Shown: piece after piece, positions 10,018 to 20,364 of the stretch
How positions within the stretch are numbered: the stretch's first letter is position 1
Layout: each line of letters starts with the position of its first letter
Assembly (NCBI GenBank): GCA_029834535.1
Contig: JAQMWT010000122.1
Span: forward strand, 62,001-126,000
DNA length: 64,000 bases
Source: Chrysophaeum taylorii
Taxonomy: Eukaryota > Sar > Pelagophyceae > Pelagomonadales > Pelagomonadaceae
Direction: 5' to 3'
The notes under the pieces: generated by a model
Databases searched by the model: none
Told to the model about the DNA's origin: nothing
Seen by the model: only the letters and a program-made list of their open reading frames with translations
Program-made: the position numbers and the translations under genes

Positions 10018-13000
10018 ATGGCAGCCGTGTTGCTCGAGGTCGGCGAGTGTGATGTGTGTTTCAAGCCCGGCGCTTTTTCTTCCTCCTCCGGAATCCTCTG
10101 GATAAAACTCTCACGCATCAACAACAACAACAACAACAACACGGATGACGAGTGCTCGCCGTGGAGCGAGGCTTTTGGAGGCGCCCAAGCGGATGACACC
10201 GACAATGAAAAGAATAGGGTCTCGAGAAACTTAGAGCGGGAAGATCGCTTCGACTGGGACGTGGCACGATTTGGTGCGGAATTGGAGACCTTGAACGATG
10301 CGAGCGTGACCTCGTTGCTGCGGACGTCTGCCAAGATCGAGCTCTGGCTCGCCAAGGGTGCCGAGCCGAGCGACGCGAACGACATACGACTCGGCGCGGC
10401 GTGTCTGCCTCTAGTTGGTATCTTGCGCTGTTCGCGAACGTTGAGCGTGGCCTCGACACTGCAGCTGTGCGAAGAACTCGACGAAGAGCTCCTCGCGAAG
10501 GCCGCGACGATTCACCTGCGGTTGAGGGCCGACAACGCTCTCGCCGACTTCCTTCTTGGCGGCGCCCTTTTGCGTGTTACGACCTCGCAGATTCGTCAAG
10601 CTCCGAAAGAATGGTGGGCCGCCCCCGAAGACAGAGTGGAACCCGAAAATTCGCGGCTCGACTTCCACGTGGAGTTGGCGATAGCGCGCAGGAAAGATGC
10701 CGCGGACGATGACGGACTCCTCTTGCCTCCGGGCGACAGTGTGGGGTGCATCTGTTTGAGCGACGGAAGTTACTGTAATGAGAGCGTGTCGTGGCGCGCG
10801 AACGATGCAACTGCATTTGTTTTCATCTCGGCCCGGACACTCGCGGCGCTTGCGCGATGTCCGTGCGACTGGGTGCTCGTAGCGTCGATGAAGACGAGCG
10901 ACACGCGGATGCTGTTCGGGGCTGCGTTGGACATCTCTGCACTTTTTGAGCAAGAGCAGCGCGATGGACGGTTGGCTGCCGACCTCGCTGCACCAATCGG
11001 TGTCACAGCCCACGGCCACACCGCCAGTGCCTCGTTGACGCACTCCGGAGACGGCGTGGACCGAGAACGCACGCTGCGCGAGGCGCTCGAGGCCGCGGGC
11101 ACCGTTGTGCACGTGACTGTGGCGATTGAATCGCATGCCCCGGTAGGCCGCGAGCCCGTCGCTGGAACTTGGGACGGCATGATACCTCACCAAAAATTGC
11201 TAAAGGGCCTGACGATGGCTGACATCGTACCTGCGAGGCGAAAGCTCCGCGTCAAGGTCCCGCGCGATGTCGTCGGAGAGCTGCGCACGGAGATTGCTGA
11301 GATTGTCGAGACATTAGGAAAAGCCTACGACACATCCTCTAAAGCTGGTGAGTTTGATGGCATGGACAGCGAACAGCGCCAACGCTGGCTCCGGAGGCGC
11401 CTCTCAGATGAGCCGACGATGCACAACTTTCGCATCAACTTGACATCTCGAGTCCACCGTGTCATTCGCGCCCGCTACAGGGCGCAACCCACCACCCAAG
11501 ATGAGGAACTCAAGCTGCTCGGAGATTGCTTCACCTTCCTCCTCGACATGACGAACGATTTCTTACCAAAACAACACCAAGAACAATGGGCGACGACTGA
11601 GAAGGACGATCCCGCCGTCGCCAAAATCCGAGCCAAGCAAGAGTCGCTTTTGACGCTCGCTCTCGACGCTGAGGCCAACGGGAACTGGTCTCTGGCTGGG
11701 CGGGAGCACAAGCAGCGGCTCTCTTTGATCATCACGCAGAAGGAAGACGTGAAGCAAGATGCGGTGCTGGCGAGCATCGCAGCGACGACGTGGCTAGACT
11801 TCGCGGAATTCGCGCTGCGGGCGTTTGGCGACAAGGCCGGCCGTCTAGCGATTGGCCGCTGTCTCGAGCTTGCGCTTCAAGCCATCTACGAGGCATTCGC
11901 GCTAGAGCCAGAGGCGGGGCGCGTCGTCGAGCGAAATACTTCAGTGACAACAGTGCCTTTTACCTCAGACGAGCGAAGGCTTTGCGCCGCCGAGGCAAAA
12001 AAACTCCACGCGGCAGTGCTGCTCGAGCATGGGCGTATCGATGACGCACTATCGGCGCTCAGCGCCGTGCTCTATCGCCAGCTCCCGAGTGATGTCGCTG
12101 AACGACTTGATGGCGAAGACGACCTGCTCGCGCGCTTGCGTCTTGAACCATCGGGCATCTACTTGTCCGAGGCGTCACCCCTCACATCCGCTTTTTACTG
12201 CGTTCTATTCGACGCCCGCGGCGAAGGCAAGGCCGCTCACGCCGCAATTGTTTCTGCTGCGACCAAGTTCGTGTCAGAGGCGCCGGTTGTCCAGATGTAC
12301 GCCGCGTTGGCCGTCATGCTCACGATAACCGAGTATTTTCTCGACTATTCGTTGAAGAGCGCCGCGACCCGTGCCTTGGAGATCGCAAAACGGGCCGAAG
12401 ACACCGCCCGCGCGCGATGCGTGCTCCACTCGCGCCCCGAGGCGCCGCCGGATCTTAAGAGTCTCAACCTCCGCATCCACGCGAGCCTGCAGCTCTTGGC
12501 GGGTGACGTCAACAAGGCGACCACCCTCGCCGCAGCGGCCTGCGATGAGCACGAATCAGTCCGCGCACTGACAATCTACGGCGACGCGTTGCACGCCCAA
12601 GGTCGTCTCGCCGACGCTGCCGAACCCTACGCCAAGGCAATCGCCCTCCATGCTGACCGGGCACCGCTCAAGCTACGAGTCCGCCATGCGCAATGTTTGC
12701 TACAAACTGGGCAAAACGAGGACGCAAAAATGGCGTGCCTCCAAGGGGCCGAGGAGTGGCAGACCAGCTCACTGTGGCTCGGTGCGGGAATCGCACAGCT
12801 ACGTCTTGGCGAACACTCTGCGGCCGACAAGTCACTGCGACTCGCCACCATAAGGAGCGCGCGAGCACCGCTCCCCCATAGCTATCTGGCCCTGCTCCAC
12901 CTCGTCTCCGAGGGGGCACAGCAGAGCGAAGCCTACTCGTCTCTGGTCCTCGATCTCGCGATGCGTCTTGGTCTCGAAGATGCCTCGCTCCTGCGCGAAC

Positions 13001-13269
13001 TAGGCAACACGTACTACCAACTTGAACGGTATGCGATGGCGGAGTCTCTTTTCCGTCGTGCCGCAGCTAATGAGACAGGCAAGAGCGCACGAGCGCACGC
13101 GCGAAAGCGACTTGCTGACGTCTTACAGGCGCAGAACGAAACCGAGGCCGCAATCGCCGAATATCAGCAGGCTCTAGACGCGTCAACGAATGCCGAAGAA
13201 CGCGACGAAATCGCAGGCAGTCTCAAGAAACTCCTGGTGGCGCTCGGTCGAAGTTCGGCGGAGATCTGA
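10018..13269 (+). CDS. CFAP70: CFAP70-like TPR protein of the axoneme
   Basis: 1083 residues in one exon. The N-terminal 390 residues resemble the C2/beta-rich region of cilia- and flagella-associated protein 70. A linker follows with the conserved-looking segment from MADIVPARRKLRVKVP through RVHRVIRARYR and FTFLLDMTNDFL, then LALDAEANGNWSLAGREHKQRL and WLDFAEFALRAF, the same order as in vertebrate CFAP70 (TTC18). The C-terminal half is a chain of TPR-like helices, for example LTIYGDALHAQGRLADAAEP, RELGNTYYQLERYAMAESLF and AIAEYQQALDAS. CFAP70 belongs to the central apparatus of motile cilia; its length is close to the usual 1,100. A poly-Asn run near residue 36 comes from (AAC)n. Another large TPR protein cannot be excluded. 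Confidence 0.6.
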   Translation: MAAVLLEVGECDVCFKPGAFSSSSGILWIKLSRINNNNNNNTDDECSPWSEAFGGAQADDTDNEKNRVSRNLEREDRFDWDVARFGAELETLNDASVTSLLRTSAKIELWLAKGAEPSDANDIRLGAACLPLVGILRCSRTLSVASTLQLCEELDEELLAKAATIHLRLRADNALADFLLGGALLRVTTSQIRQAPKEWWAAPEDRVEPENSRLDFHVELAIARRKDAADDDGLLLPPGDSVGCICLSDGSYCNESVSWRANDATAFVFISARTLAALARCPCDWVLVASMKTSDTRMLFGAALDISALFEQEQRDGRLAADLAAPIGVTAHGHTASASLTHSGDGVDRERTLREALEAAGTVVHVTVAIESHAPVGREPVAGTWDGMIPHQKLLKGLTMADIVPARRKLRVKVPRDVVGELRTEIAEIVETLGKAYDTSSKAGEFDGMDSEQRQRWLRRRLSDEPTMHNFRINLTSRVHRVIRARYRAQPTTQDEELKLLGDCFTFLLDMTNDFLPKQHQEQWATTEKDDPAVAKIRAKQESLLTLALDAEANGNWSLAGREHKQRLSLIITQKEDVKQDAVLASIAATTWLDFAEFALRAFGDKAGRLAIGRCLELALQAIYEAFALEPEAGRVVERNTSVTTVPFTSDERRLCAAEAKKLHAAVLLEHGRIDDALSALSAVLYRQLPSDVAERLDGEDDLLARLRLEPSGIYLSEASPLTSAFYCVLFDARGEGKAAHAAIVSAATKFVSEAPVVQMYAALAVMLTITEYFLDYSLKSAATRALEIAKRAEDTARARCVLHSRPEAPPDLKSLNLRIHASLQLLAGDVNKATTLAAAACDEHESVRALTIYGDALHAQGRLADAAEPYAKAIALHADRAPLKLRVRHAQCLLQTGQNEDAKMACLQGAEEWQTSSLWLGAGIAQLRLGEHSAADKSLRLATIRSARAPLPHSYLALLHLVSEGAQQSEAYSSLVLDLAMRLGLEDASLLRELGNTYYQLERYAMAESLFRRAAANETGKSARAHARKRLADVLQAQNETEAAIAEYQQALDASTNAEERDEIAGSLKKLLVALGRSSAEI

Positions 13270-14574
13270 TGCCCTACCACTCCCGCGACATCAACACGAC
13301 GAAGGCGCGTCTGGGGTGTACCCAAGCAACGCGTCTGTACTTTGGTGCAAGCCCAGCTGTGTTTTGTAGTAGAGAGGGCTGTTGCTACACGACAATACCA
13401 CAAGCGGCAGTAGACACTCCTTTCACTCGATGCGCTGCCCCATTAACAAAAAAAAACGGGCGCCGTTGACTGTGTCGCAGTGCGCTAGGGCCTATTTACG
13501 CCCCTGTAGCCTCTTCTGGGCCGAATGGCTGGCGAGATTGTCATATTAGCAGTGCTAACGGCTTGCCCGAGGGCCAGGCTAGAACGCTACTGCGGGGTGA
13601 GGGGAGGGCGCTTCTTCAAGCGCGGCAGGCCTGTGCAACTTGCCACCTGGCGTGCCTGGTTCGAACAATGTGGATGCGAAATATTCAGCTCGGTCCCGCT
13701 AGCCACTCACGCACATTTGAGGAGCTTTCGCTCCTTCAATTCAGCCAGAAGACAACCAAGGGGTGAAGTTCACACTCCAGCTCCATAGAGCCGAAGTAAA
13801 GCCTTACGGCGACAGCGCTGTACACTCCGACAACACCAATTAAGCGCGACTACTCCGTAATACGGGCCACCGAGCTCGAATTTCGACAGGCGCTGAATCG
13901 AACCTGGACTCTTCTTCCGACCCCCTCCCCCACACACGTATAGATCGCTTGTGGCTGCCAGCTATTGCGGGAGCCGATATCATACTGGTATACATAACAC
14001 CTTTGCGCCTCGTTTTATGAGCGCGGGGTTAACTTCGCCGCTTGCACGCGAGGGTGGGAGCGAGATTCCCACTTTTTTTTTCGCGAGGCAGTAGCGCAGA
14101 ACTTTCCGATTTCTTAATATATAGTAGGTCTTCAGGTTTGCTATTACGCGGGTTCAAGCGCGACTCCAGGCGCCGGCAGGAAAACTTCCCCCGAGTATCG
14201 AATACTACAAGTCGTCCCTCGGTTCTAAGCGTCGCCACTAGGATAGAACTTCGGGCTCAGCGCCCTCACTCGTGCCGCCCTTTGTACATGCCTTATCGCC
14301 CTGCCCTGTCTGAGCTCGGCCAACCGTCGGCGAAAAGCGCCGGAATGAGTAATACCCTAGGTGGTAGTTTTCTTTGAGCTCACAATTACATCGAGGCCGC
14401 GGTCAACATCAAAACCAAATAAACCTATATCCCAATCTCCCCATTATAGCAGTCGCTTCTCACATTCCCTGCTCCTGTCCCTATGAAGTCGCCTTTTATT
14501 AACCTCCGCCAAGCCTCCACCCTTTGACTTTAATCCTTTCCCAACCCACTCAGCCATTACAGTCCGATGAAAAA
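13270..14574. other. Gene-poor intergenic region
   Basis: No gene recognised. Short open frames carry no domain. The stretch from about 13,560 to 13,770 and that from 14,040 to 14,380 look like degenerate mobile-element sequence but match nothing I can name. Confidence 0.4.
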
Positions 14575-14745
14575 TCCCTGGGCGGGGCCCATCCTTTCTT
14601 CGCTTGCCCCGCGGCTCGTCGATGACCTCGACTAGGCCTCGGGATACCTCCGCCTTCCAGGCATCCCCCACGTCCCCACACAAACTCAAAAAACTGAACA
14701 CCCCGACACCCTCCACGCACCTCCGCCCTCACTTTCGCACAATCT
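14575..14745 (+). repeat. Dispersed repeat family B, copy 1
   Basis: Shares GGGCGGGGCCCATCCT, CTTCGC(T/C)TGCCCC, CGGCTCG(T/G)CGATGACC and CACCTCCGCC-type blocks with copies at 25545, 40144 (minus), 48551 and 62800. It directly precedes a family A copy. Confidence 0.7.
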
Positions 14746-14761
14746 CCCCTTTTCGCAATCG

Positions 14762-14906
14762 ACAGTTTCATCAAACCTGTTCGCCTCCCGGGCGGGCCGG
14801 TTGGCAGCCGGAACGTTCGCAGTGGGACGGGGTATGGCTGGAGGGCGCAGACGGAACGGTATCGACGAGTTGGTTGTCAGTCTCATCGCGGTCCCCGCGT
14901 CGCATG
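14762..14906 (+). repeat. Dispersed repeat family A, copy 2 (left part, split by LTR element)
   Basis: Runs from about GACAGTTTCATC into GGTTGGCAGCCGGAACGTTC and ends at CGTCGCATG, where the retrotransposon is inserted. The same family A copy resumes at 25379. Comparison with copy 41404 shows the split falls inside CGTCGCA(T/C)GG.GACAAG. Confidence 0.85.
14902..14906. repeat. Target site duplication (left), GCATG
   Basis: Five bases GCATG directly before the left LTR, repeated directly after the right LTR. A 5-bp duplication is usual for Ty3/Gypsy integrases. Confidence 0.9.
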
Positions 14907-15242
14907 TGTGGCGTAAGGAGAATTTTAGGGGCTACCTGGCGTGCCTTCGAATCCTGGCTCGCCGATCGCGTCCGTGCCCTTGGTGGGATCACTGGACGAG
15001 GATGGCCGTTCTCCCGCCACGCGACCACAAACAACTCCTGCGCCTGGTCCTCTCAACTTGAGGATCGGCTGTTGCTTTATGATCAAAGATAATCGAAATC
15101 AGAAATCAGGGTGACACATGTCACGGAAAAGGAAGATGATGTCATAGAAAACTCTGACATCATCGGAACGGAGTAGGGTGCCCCTGAAAAGGGGGGGCCC
15201 TAGAAGAGGGGTAAGCCTTTGGAGGCGGGAGTTGCCGCCACA
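14907..15242 (-). repeat. 3' LTR of the retrotransposon
   Basis: 336 bp, TGTGGCGTAAGG at its left and GTTGCCGCCACA at its right on the plus strand. Identical by eye to 25043-25378. Contains an inverted TGACA..TGTCA pair near its middle and GGGGGGGCCC near one end. Confidence 0.95.
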
Positions 15243-15254
15243 GGACTCCCCTGG
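15243..15254 (-). other. Putative polypurine tract
   Basis: Minus-strand CCAGGGGAGTCC abuts the 3' LTR. The AGGGGAG core is in the position where plus-strand priming occurs in LTR elements. Short and imperfect. Confidence 0.45.
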
Positions 15255-15282
15255 TAAGAATTCGAGCTGCCCCGGCGAGGTG

Positions 15283-18200
15283 CTAGCGCGAGGAGCGCGG
15301 CTTCGCCTTACGAGCATCTCGTGAACGAATCTTCTGGTAAACGCGGGTGATGATCGGTTCAGGAACTCGACCACTGCGTAAAGTAAACTTGGGGACCAAC
15401 ACGTCAATCTCGTGCGGAGCGAAATCCGTGACACAAGGAGTTGTGTTGGAGGAAATTCGGGACTTGTCGGTGAAACTTCGACCTTCAACGTCCTTGAATT
15501 CGGGCTTGAGCTTGCGGTGCGAAAGGTGAGAGGTCGGCTTGAAATAAGCGACATCATCGTTCGGACCCAAATCGGAATAGAAATGTAGAGCGACACGATC
15601 ATTTTGGTAATCGTAAGGCTCGTAAACTTCAGCAACATAAATCTTCTTGCGCCAATCAGAGCGCTTCCGGTCAGGAATCCGGAAAACAACAAACTTACCG
15701 TGCTGATAATCATCACGGAAGGTTTCTTCGGGTTTGCGGATGGTTTGATCAACGATCGGAGGTACCATCACCGGCGTGATCTGACTTACATGAACACGTC
15801 GTTCTTCGGGCGGAGAGTCGAGAGACTCAATCCTATAGGTGACCGGGGAGAGGCGTTCCTTGATAATAAACGGCCCTCGCCATTCCGGTCGAAGTTTGTT
15901 CTGAAGGAAAGGGATGTAGAGCAAAACGTGCGATCCTTCCTTGTATTCAACATCAACATGATCAGCATTGTAAGCCAATCGCTGTTTCTTCAAAGCTTTA
16001 TCACGAGCCTCGCGGACGATCTTTGTATAATATTTCAATCGTTCGCGAGTCTCGGCGACTGCATCAGAGCGAGTCTTCGGCAATAATCGTGTATCAAAAT
16101 CCATGAGCGTGTAGTCAGTCGGTAGCATCGGCTGACGGTTCAGGCGCAGCATAAAGGGAGAAATCTGCGTGCCTGGAATAAACTTGCGGTTGTAGCAAAA
16201 CGCAATATAATGAGCAAAGTCAGGCCAATCCGTGATGTTCCGGCCTTGAAGGCAAGCACGGAGGAAGGCCTTGATAAATCGGTTGACACGCTCAGCCGGG
16301 TTCGACTGGGCATGATAAGGAATCGTAGTTTGGTATCGTGTGTTAAAGAGATGGCAGAACTCGCGCATCAACTTGTTCACGAACTCTTTACCGTTGTCGG
16401 TACGAATCATCTGGGGCAAGTAGCCCTTGAGGAGGATGTTAATGACAAAAGACTCGAGGACAGACTCAGCAGTCTTATCATTCAAAACATCCAGAATCAA
16501 GAAATGCGAGAACGGATCAAAAAATACTAGAAGATACGTCTCGGGACCAGCGCTGGGCAAGGGTCCAAATAAATCCATGCAAAGAACAGCCCCATTACCA
16601 TCGTAGACGGGCTGCTGCAAGAGTCCAGCTCGTTTCGGCTCAGGCGTACGAGCTTTCTGACAAACTAAGCATTCAGCCATGAAGACTCCAACTTCGTTCG
16701 ACATGTGGGGCCACCAAAATCGTTCTTGGATGGCCTGGACGGTACTGTGACGTCCCATATGACCACCGTTAACCGGAGTGTCATGATAGAGTCGAATAAT
16801 GCGTTTGCGCAACGTAGCAGGTGCAACAATCATCGGGTGCAAATCAGCAGAAATGCGGTAAAGAACATCTTTAACGACTTCGAATCGTTCGTTCGCTCGG
16901 GAACGTCGTGGCGTCTGACCTTGGGCCATTCGGTAGCGAATATCCTCGCACGTAGCATCAGATTCTTGCTCACGTGCGATCTCCGCGAGCGTCATATTAT
17001 CGGGTATCTTATTGATATAATCTTTGTAAGCGGCTGCGTCCTTGAAGATCTGTGGCTCATCACGCACACGGTTCTTCCGACGTTGTCTCGTAGCGTGAGA
17101 CGTAGCCAATTTCATCGGATCCTTTTCAGGGTCTTCGTCTCCGTCTTCCGGCAGTTCGGTCGTGATAAACGACATTATGAAGTGGCAGCCAGAGACGGGA
17201 ACTCCTCGGTCATCAACAGGTCGGGGAAGCTCTTGGAACACTAAATACGCGTGGTTCAAAGGTTCTCCAAACTCGTCAGTCTCGATGACATGATCAATCG
17301 GGTCGCGGGAGAGACAGTCAGGGATACTCATTCCCGGTGACTTTCCCGGCTTATAACCAAGTTCAGGGTCAAAATTGGCGAGGCGCATCGCCCAACGAGC
17401 AAGCTGCCCAGACGAGTGCGTCGCCTTACGTAAAAACGTCAAATTTCGGTGATCGGTCTCCAAAACAGTCCGGTGCCCTTCAATGTAGGCTCGAAAGTGC
17501 TCTAGAGAAAGTATAACTGCCAGCAGCTCTAGCCGACGGGGCTCATAATTTCGCATCTCCTTCGGCACAGCTCGGCTCCAGTATTCAATTACTCGTTCTT
17601 CTCGAGTCACTCTTCCGGCATCGTCCTTGACTTCGACGATCTGGAAGAGATATGCTCCAAGTCCATCCTTGGAAGCATCGGATCGGATCTGAAAAGGCAG
17701 ATCATAATCGGCGTGGTAGACTCCTCGGGAATCAACCATAGCTTCAATAATCGTATCCCAAGCTTTCTGACACTCGGGCGTCCACTCGAACTTTACACCT
17801 TCGAGGCATAATCGTCTTAACGGTTCCACAATCTTCGAGTAGCCCTTCACATATCGCCGGCAGTAATTACTCATGCCGATGAAAGAGCGTATCTGGGTCT
17901 TCGGGGAAGTATTCGGTAAAGTACCTGGAATCGGCATCTTCTGCAGTGCTTCCAGCGTCTTTGGATTCGGCTTCAAGCCTTCTGGGGTAGAAATGTGTCC
18001 CAGAAATTCTATATCATCTTTGAGAAGGTGGAACTTCGCGGTTCGACCGCTGTACCCTCTCTGTGCCAAATGACACATCACTTCGATCAAAACTTGTAAA
18101 TGACGATGAAGATCGTCGGATCCCATCATAATATCGTCAACAAACGCAACCAAGTCTTGATACATCCATTTCGAAAGGTCGCTCGCCATTTGCTTGCAGA

Positions 18201-18900
18201 AAAGAGCTCCGGCTGTCTTCACACCTAGAGGTAATCGCAAGAAACTGTGAGCGCCAAGTGGGCTAACCATCGTGACAGCGTCCTGCGCTGCCGGATCTAG
18301 ACGAAGGTTGTGGTATCCCCACCTAATATCAATGCATGTCCGCCATCGTCTCATCGCGAGAAAGGCTAAAGCATCATCTTGTCGAATGTTTGGCCAACTG
18401 TCATTGACCAATTGATCGTTGAGCTGACGTAAGTCAACTGCAGCACGGAACGCGTTGGACGTTCCAATCTCAGCTCCTTTCTTTGGAAGCATCAACACAG
18501 GAAAGCCCCAAGGTGAGTTGGCCGGACGAATGACTCCATCCCGGCACCACTCGCTGATCTGCTTGCGGAGACAATCGAGCTTCGCAGGCGTCAATCGGTA
18601 GGGCGTCATCTTAATCGGTCGCGGATTCGCGTCTTTGAATCGTAGAGACACAGGAGGCGAGTCCACAGGTCTCATAATCGGGTCGAAAAAGGCCCAAGAA
18701 TATTGCACACAATGACGGAGCATCAGTTTCGCCTCGTCATCTAAGTGCGGATTGTCAGGAATTCCCAACTCCTGCACAACCTTGTCAACTTCTTCCTTCG
18801 TAGGAATTTTAACTTTCATCGCTTCGTTGTCCTTGACATGCTCAGGAGTCTGCGGCAGTGGTGCACCCTCGGCATCGCGCGGCGCATCTTTCCATGGCAC
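15283..18900 (-). CDS. Pol: reverse transcriptase, RNase H and integrase
   Basis: About 1,205 residues; the frame is open about 30 codons beyond 18900 with no ATG, so it is probably expressed by fusion to upstream products. RT: FRAAVDLRQLND, LPLGVKTAGALF and the FVDD active site (about 253-256). RNase H: IRSDASKDGLGAYLF (Asp about 408) and TDHRNLTFL. Integrase: zinc-binding HH-CC (H..GGHMGRH to CLVCQ, about 706-748), catalytic Asp in CMDLFGP (about 775), Asp in RTDNGKEF (about 834) and Glu in PAERVNRF (about 870), then a GPY/F-type module (WRGPF, about 1015). The C-terminal 150 residues contain VVFRIP..YVAEVYEPYDY..VALHFYSD, like a chromo/Tudor-type targeting module. All catalytic residues are present and the frame is intact, as expected for a young copy. 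Confidence 0.95.
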   Translation of the reverse strand: MPWKDAPRDAEGAPLPQTPEHVKDNEAMKVKIPTKEEVDKVVQELGIPDNPHLDDEAKLMLRHCVQYSWAFFDPIMRPVDSPPVSLRFKDANPRPIKMTPYRLTPAKLDCLRKQISEWCRDGVIRPANSPWGFPVLMLPKKGAEIGTSNAFRAAVDLRQLNDQLVNDSWPNIRQDDALAFLAMRRWRTCIDIRWGYHNLRLDPAAQDAVTMVSPLGAHSFLRLPLGVKTAGALFCKQMASDLSKWMYQDLVAFVDDIMMGSDDLHRHLQVLIEVMCHLAQRGYSGRTAKFHLLKDDIEFLGHISTPEGLKPNPKTLEALQKMPIPGTLPNTSPKTQIRSFIGMSNYCRRYVKGYSKIVEPLRRLCLEGVKFEWTPECQKAWDTIIEAMVDSRGVYHADYDLPFQIRSDASKDGLGAYLFQIVEVKDDAGRVTREERVIEYWSRAVPKEMRNYEPRRLELLAVILSLEHFRAYIEGHRTVLETDHRNLTFLRKATHSSGQLARWAMRLANFDPELGYKPGKSPGMSIPDCLSRDPIDHVIETDEFGEPLNHAYLVFQELPRPVDDRGVPVSGCHFIMSFITTELPEDGDEDPEKDPMKLATSHATRQRRKNRVRDEPQIFKDAAAYKDYINKIPDNMTLAEIAREQESDATCEDIRYRMAQGQTPRRSRANERFEVVKDVLYRISADLHPMIVAPATLRKRIIRLYHDTPVNGGHMGRHSTVQAIQERFWWPHMSNEVGVFMAECLVCQKARTPEPKRAGLLQQPVYDGNGAVLCMDLFGPLPSAGPETYLLVFFDPFSHFLILDVLNDKTAESVLESFVINILLKGYLPQMIRTDNGKEFVNKLMREFCHLFNTRYQTTIPYHAQSNPAERVNRFIKAFLRACLQGRNITDWPDFAHYIAFCYNRKFIPGTQISPFMLRLNRQPMLPTDYTLMDFDTRLLPKTRSDAVAETRERLKYYTKIVREARDKALKKQRLAYNADHVDVEYKEGSHVLLYIPFLQNKLRPEWRGPFIIKERLSPVTYRIESLDSPPEERRVHVSQITPVMVPPIVDQTIRKPEETFRDDYQHGKFVVFRIPDRKRSDWRKKIYVAEVYEPYDYQNDRVALHFYSDLGPNDDVAYFKPTSHLSHRKLKPEFKDVEGRSFTDKSRISSNTTPCVTDFAPHEIDVLVPKFTLRSGRVPEPIITRVYQKIRSRDARKAKPRSSR

Positions 18901-19166
18901 ATCGAACTTTTCTCGTATTTTAGTTTCACTTCCGGGTGGCTTTTGTTGATCCTCTCGCCTTTGACACGAACACTCGGCTCGCTCTTAATCTTCGGTTCCC
19001 GATCTCGCTCAGGATCTGGCGGAACGTCTAAATTTGGTTGGTTGTCGGGGGGGCCCAGCAGAAGAAGCATGAGACGTCCCCGGCTCATCTGTTGCAGGCG
19101 GAATCAACGGTACCTCTGGAGGTTTCCATTTGGTGTGATCTTGAAGATCATCAGTCGACACCCATC
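18901..19166 (-). other. Linker between methyltransferase and Pol with frame changes
   Basis: Coding-like sequence in changing frames. After the stop at 19169-19167 the next open frame reads KHAHVIRWVSTDDLQDHTKW and on through a Pro/Ser-rich stretch. At a run of seven C (minus strand, near 19,050) the sense continues in a second frame (NQPNLDVPPDPERDREPK). At an AAAA run near 18,945 it passes to the Pol frame. A chain of small indels, or real recoding, would explain this. Confidence 0.55.
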
Positions 19167-20364
19167 TTATGACGTGCGCGTGTTTAACAGCGGAACTTGT
19201 ACGTGACGAAGGGTGGTTTCATCAATTTGTAAATAATAATCAAACGGTCGGTCTGCAGGACTCAACGCTGACGGCAAAGCTTCGCCGCTCAGGTGAAATT
19301 CCTTGGTCACAGAGTTGTGCAGATCGAGCATTAATAAGGCCATCGTGTCAGGTGGCACGACGGACGCTAAATGTTTCAACGAGGTCGTCCTGGAGAAGCC
19401 GGCCCACTCAAAATCAGGGGGCATCGTCAGCAACTCCGACGTCATTTCCAGATTCAGAGATCTGTAATCGGAACGGTGCGGTCCTACGCGAAGCGGGACA
19501 CGCGTAACAGTATAAGCTGCGTCTGTCGCGGCTCGTGATGATCCTAAATTGTTCATCTGAAGTAAATGTCGTTCGTCGGCGTAGCCAAGTGCGGCGGCGA
19601 ACTTTTGCTGCATATTCTTGCAAGTCTTGGGAACTGCGCGCAAATGGAGCGGATGGCTGGAAACCAACAATCGCACGCGACAGCTCATCAAACTGGGAGT
19701 TATGTCGTAAAAATTGACGACGTATACGTACGGGTGCAAACGTGCAACGTAAGAAATAATCGAAGCCTCCTGCTCTATCAACCACATGAAGAAACCAGCC
19801 ATCTTGCATAATTTCATCGTCCAGTGGGTAGCGGTGACTCCCTTCCCAACATCTCTGGAAGTCAAGTTGCACAGAGCGGAGTGTACGCAGGGTGGCGACG
19901 CGACACACATCGACGACGACCATTCCGCGTAGGGTAAATAAGATTCGATCAACCGTAAGGTTGTAACATAGCGACCACACAGTGTGTGCACCACAGGAAT
20001 ATTCGGAAAGTTCTTGTGGTGGATCTGGTTGGCGGTGTCCGACGCATCGAGTGCTAGCACGACTCGAAACGACGTCCCACGTTTCGTTGGCTCGTTGGAG
20101 ACCTAAAGTACTGCCTCCGGCTCCACTGAACAGCATCACCACCTTGCGATAAGTGATTGGAAGCCATTGAACCTTTTCATATCGGCGGCGGATCTCCGCT
20201 TCGGTGATCTCGCGGCATTTCTTTTCATCTTTTTCTGACCTTCGAGCGAAATCGTCGCTGCCTTCAGGTCGTTTGAGGGTGGACTTGTCCGTCATAGCGG
20301 TCGTAGCGTCCTTCTGCACCGTGCTCAGCAGCATCGGCGGGGGAGATTCGTCGCATCGCGTCAA
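19167..20364 (-). CDS. C5-cytosine DNA methyltransferase domain of the retrotransposon (two frames)
   Basis: Transfers a methyl group from SAM to cytosine C5 in DNA. Motif I, LFSGAGGSTLGL (20133 to about 20098), lies in one minus frame (20364-19414). About 11 codons later, at a TTT near 20,070, the homologous sequence continues in the +1 frame (20060-19167): VLALDASDTANQIHHKNFPN (motif II/III), VASPPCVHSALCN with catalytic Cys codon at 19889-19887 (motif IV), WLIEQEASI (motif VI region, ENV-like), NFYDITPSLMSCRVRLLVSS (motif VIII-like) and LLTMPPDFEW with VVPPDTMALLML (motifs IX/X). About 310 residues, a normal catalytic-domain size. The N-terminal part overlaps the end of the protease frame by about 50 nt. 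The motif order is canonical, so the family call is firm; activity of this copy is doubtful because of the frame break. The upstream frame start is a TTG, so it is probably translated as part of a polyprotein. Confidence 0.8.

Noticed and set aside
20361-20364. Stop-start overlap as a termination-reinitiation signal between protease and methyltransferase
   Set aside because: The apparent start there is TTG, not ATG; frame change upstream in the overlap explains the join better.
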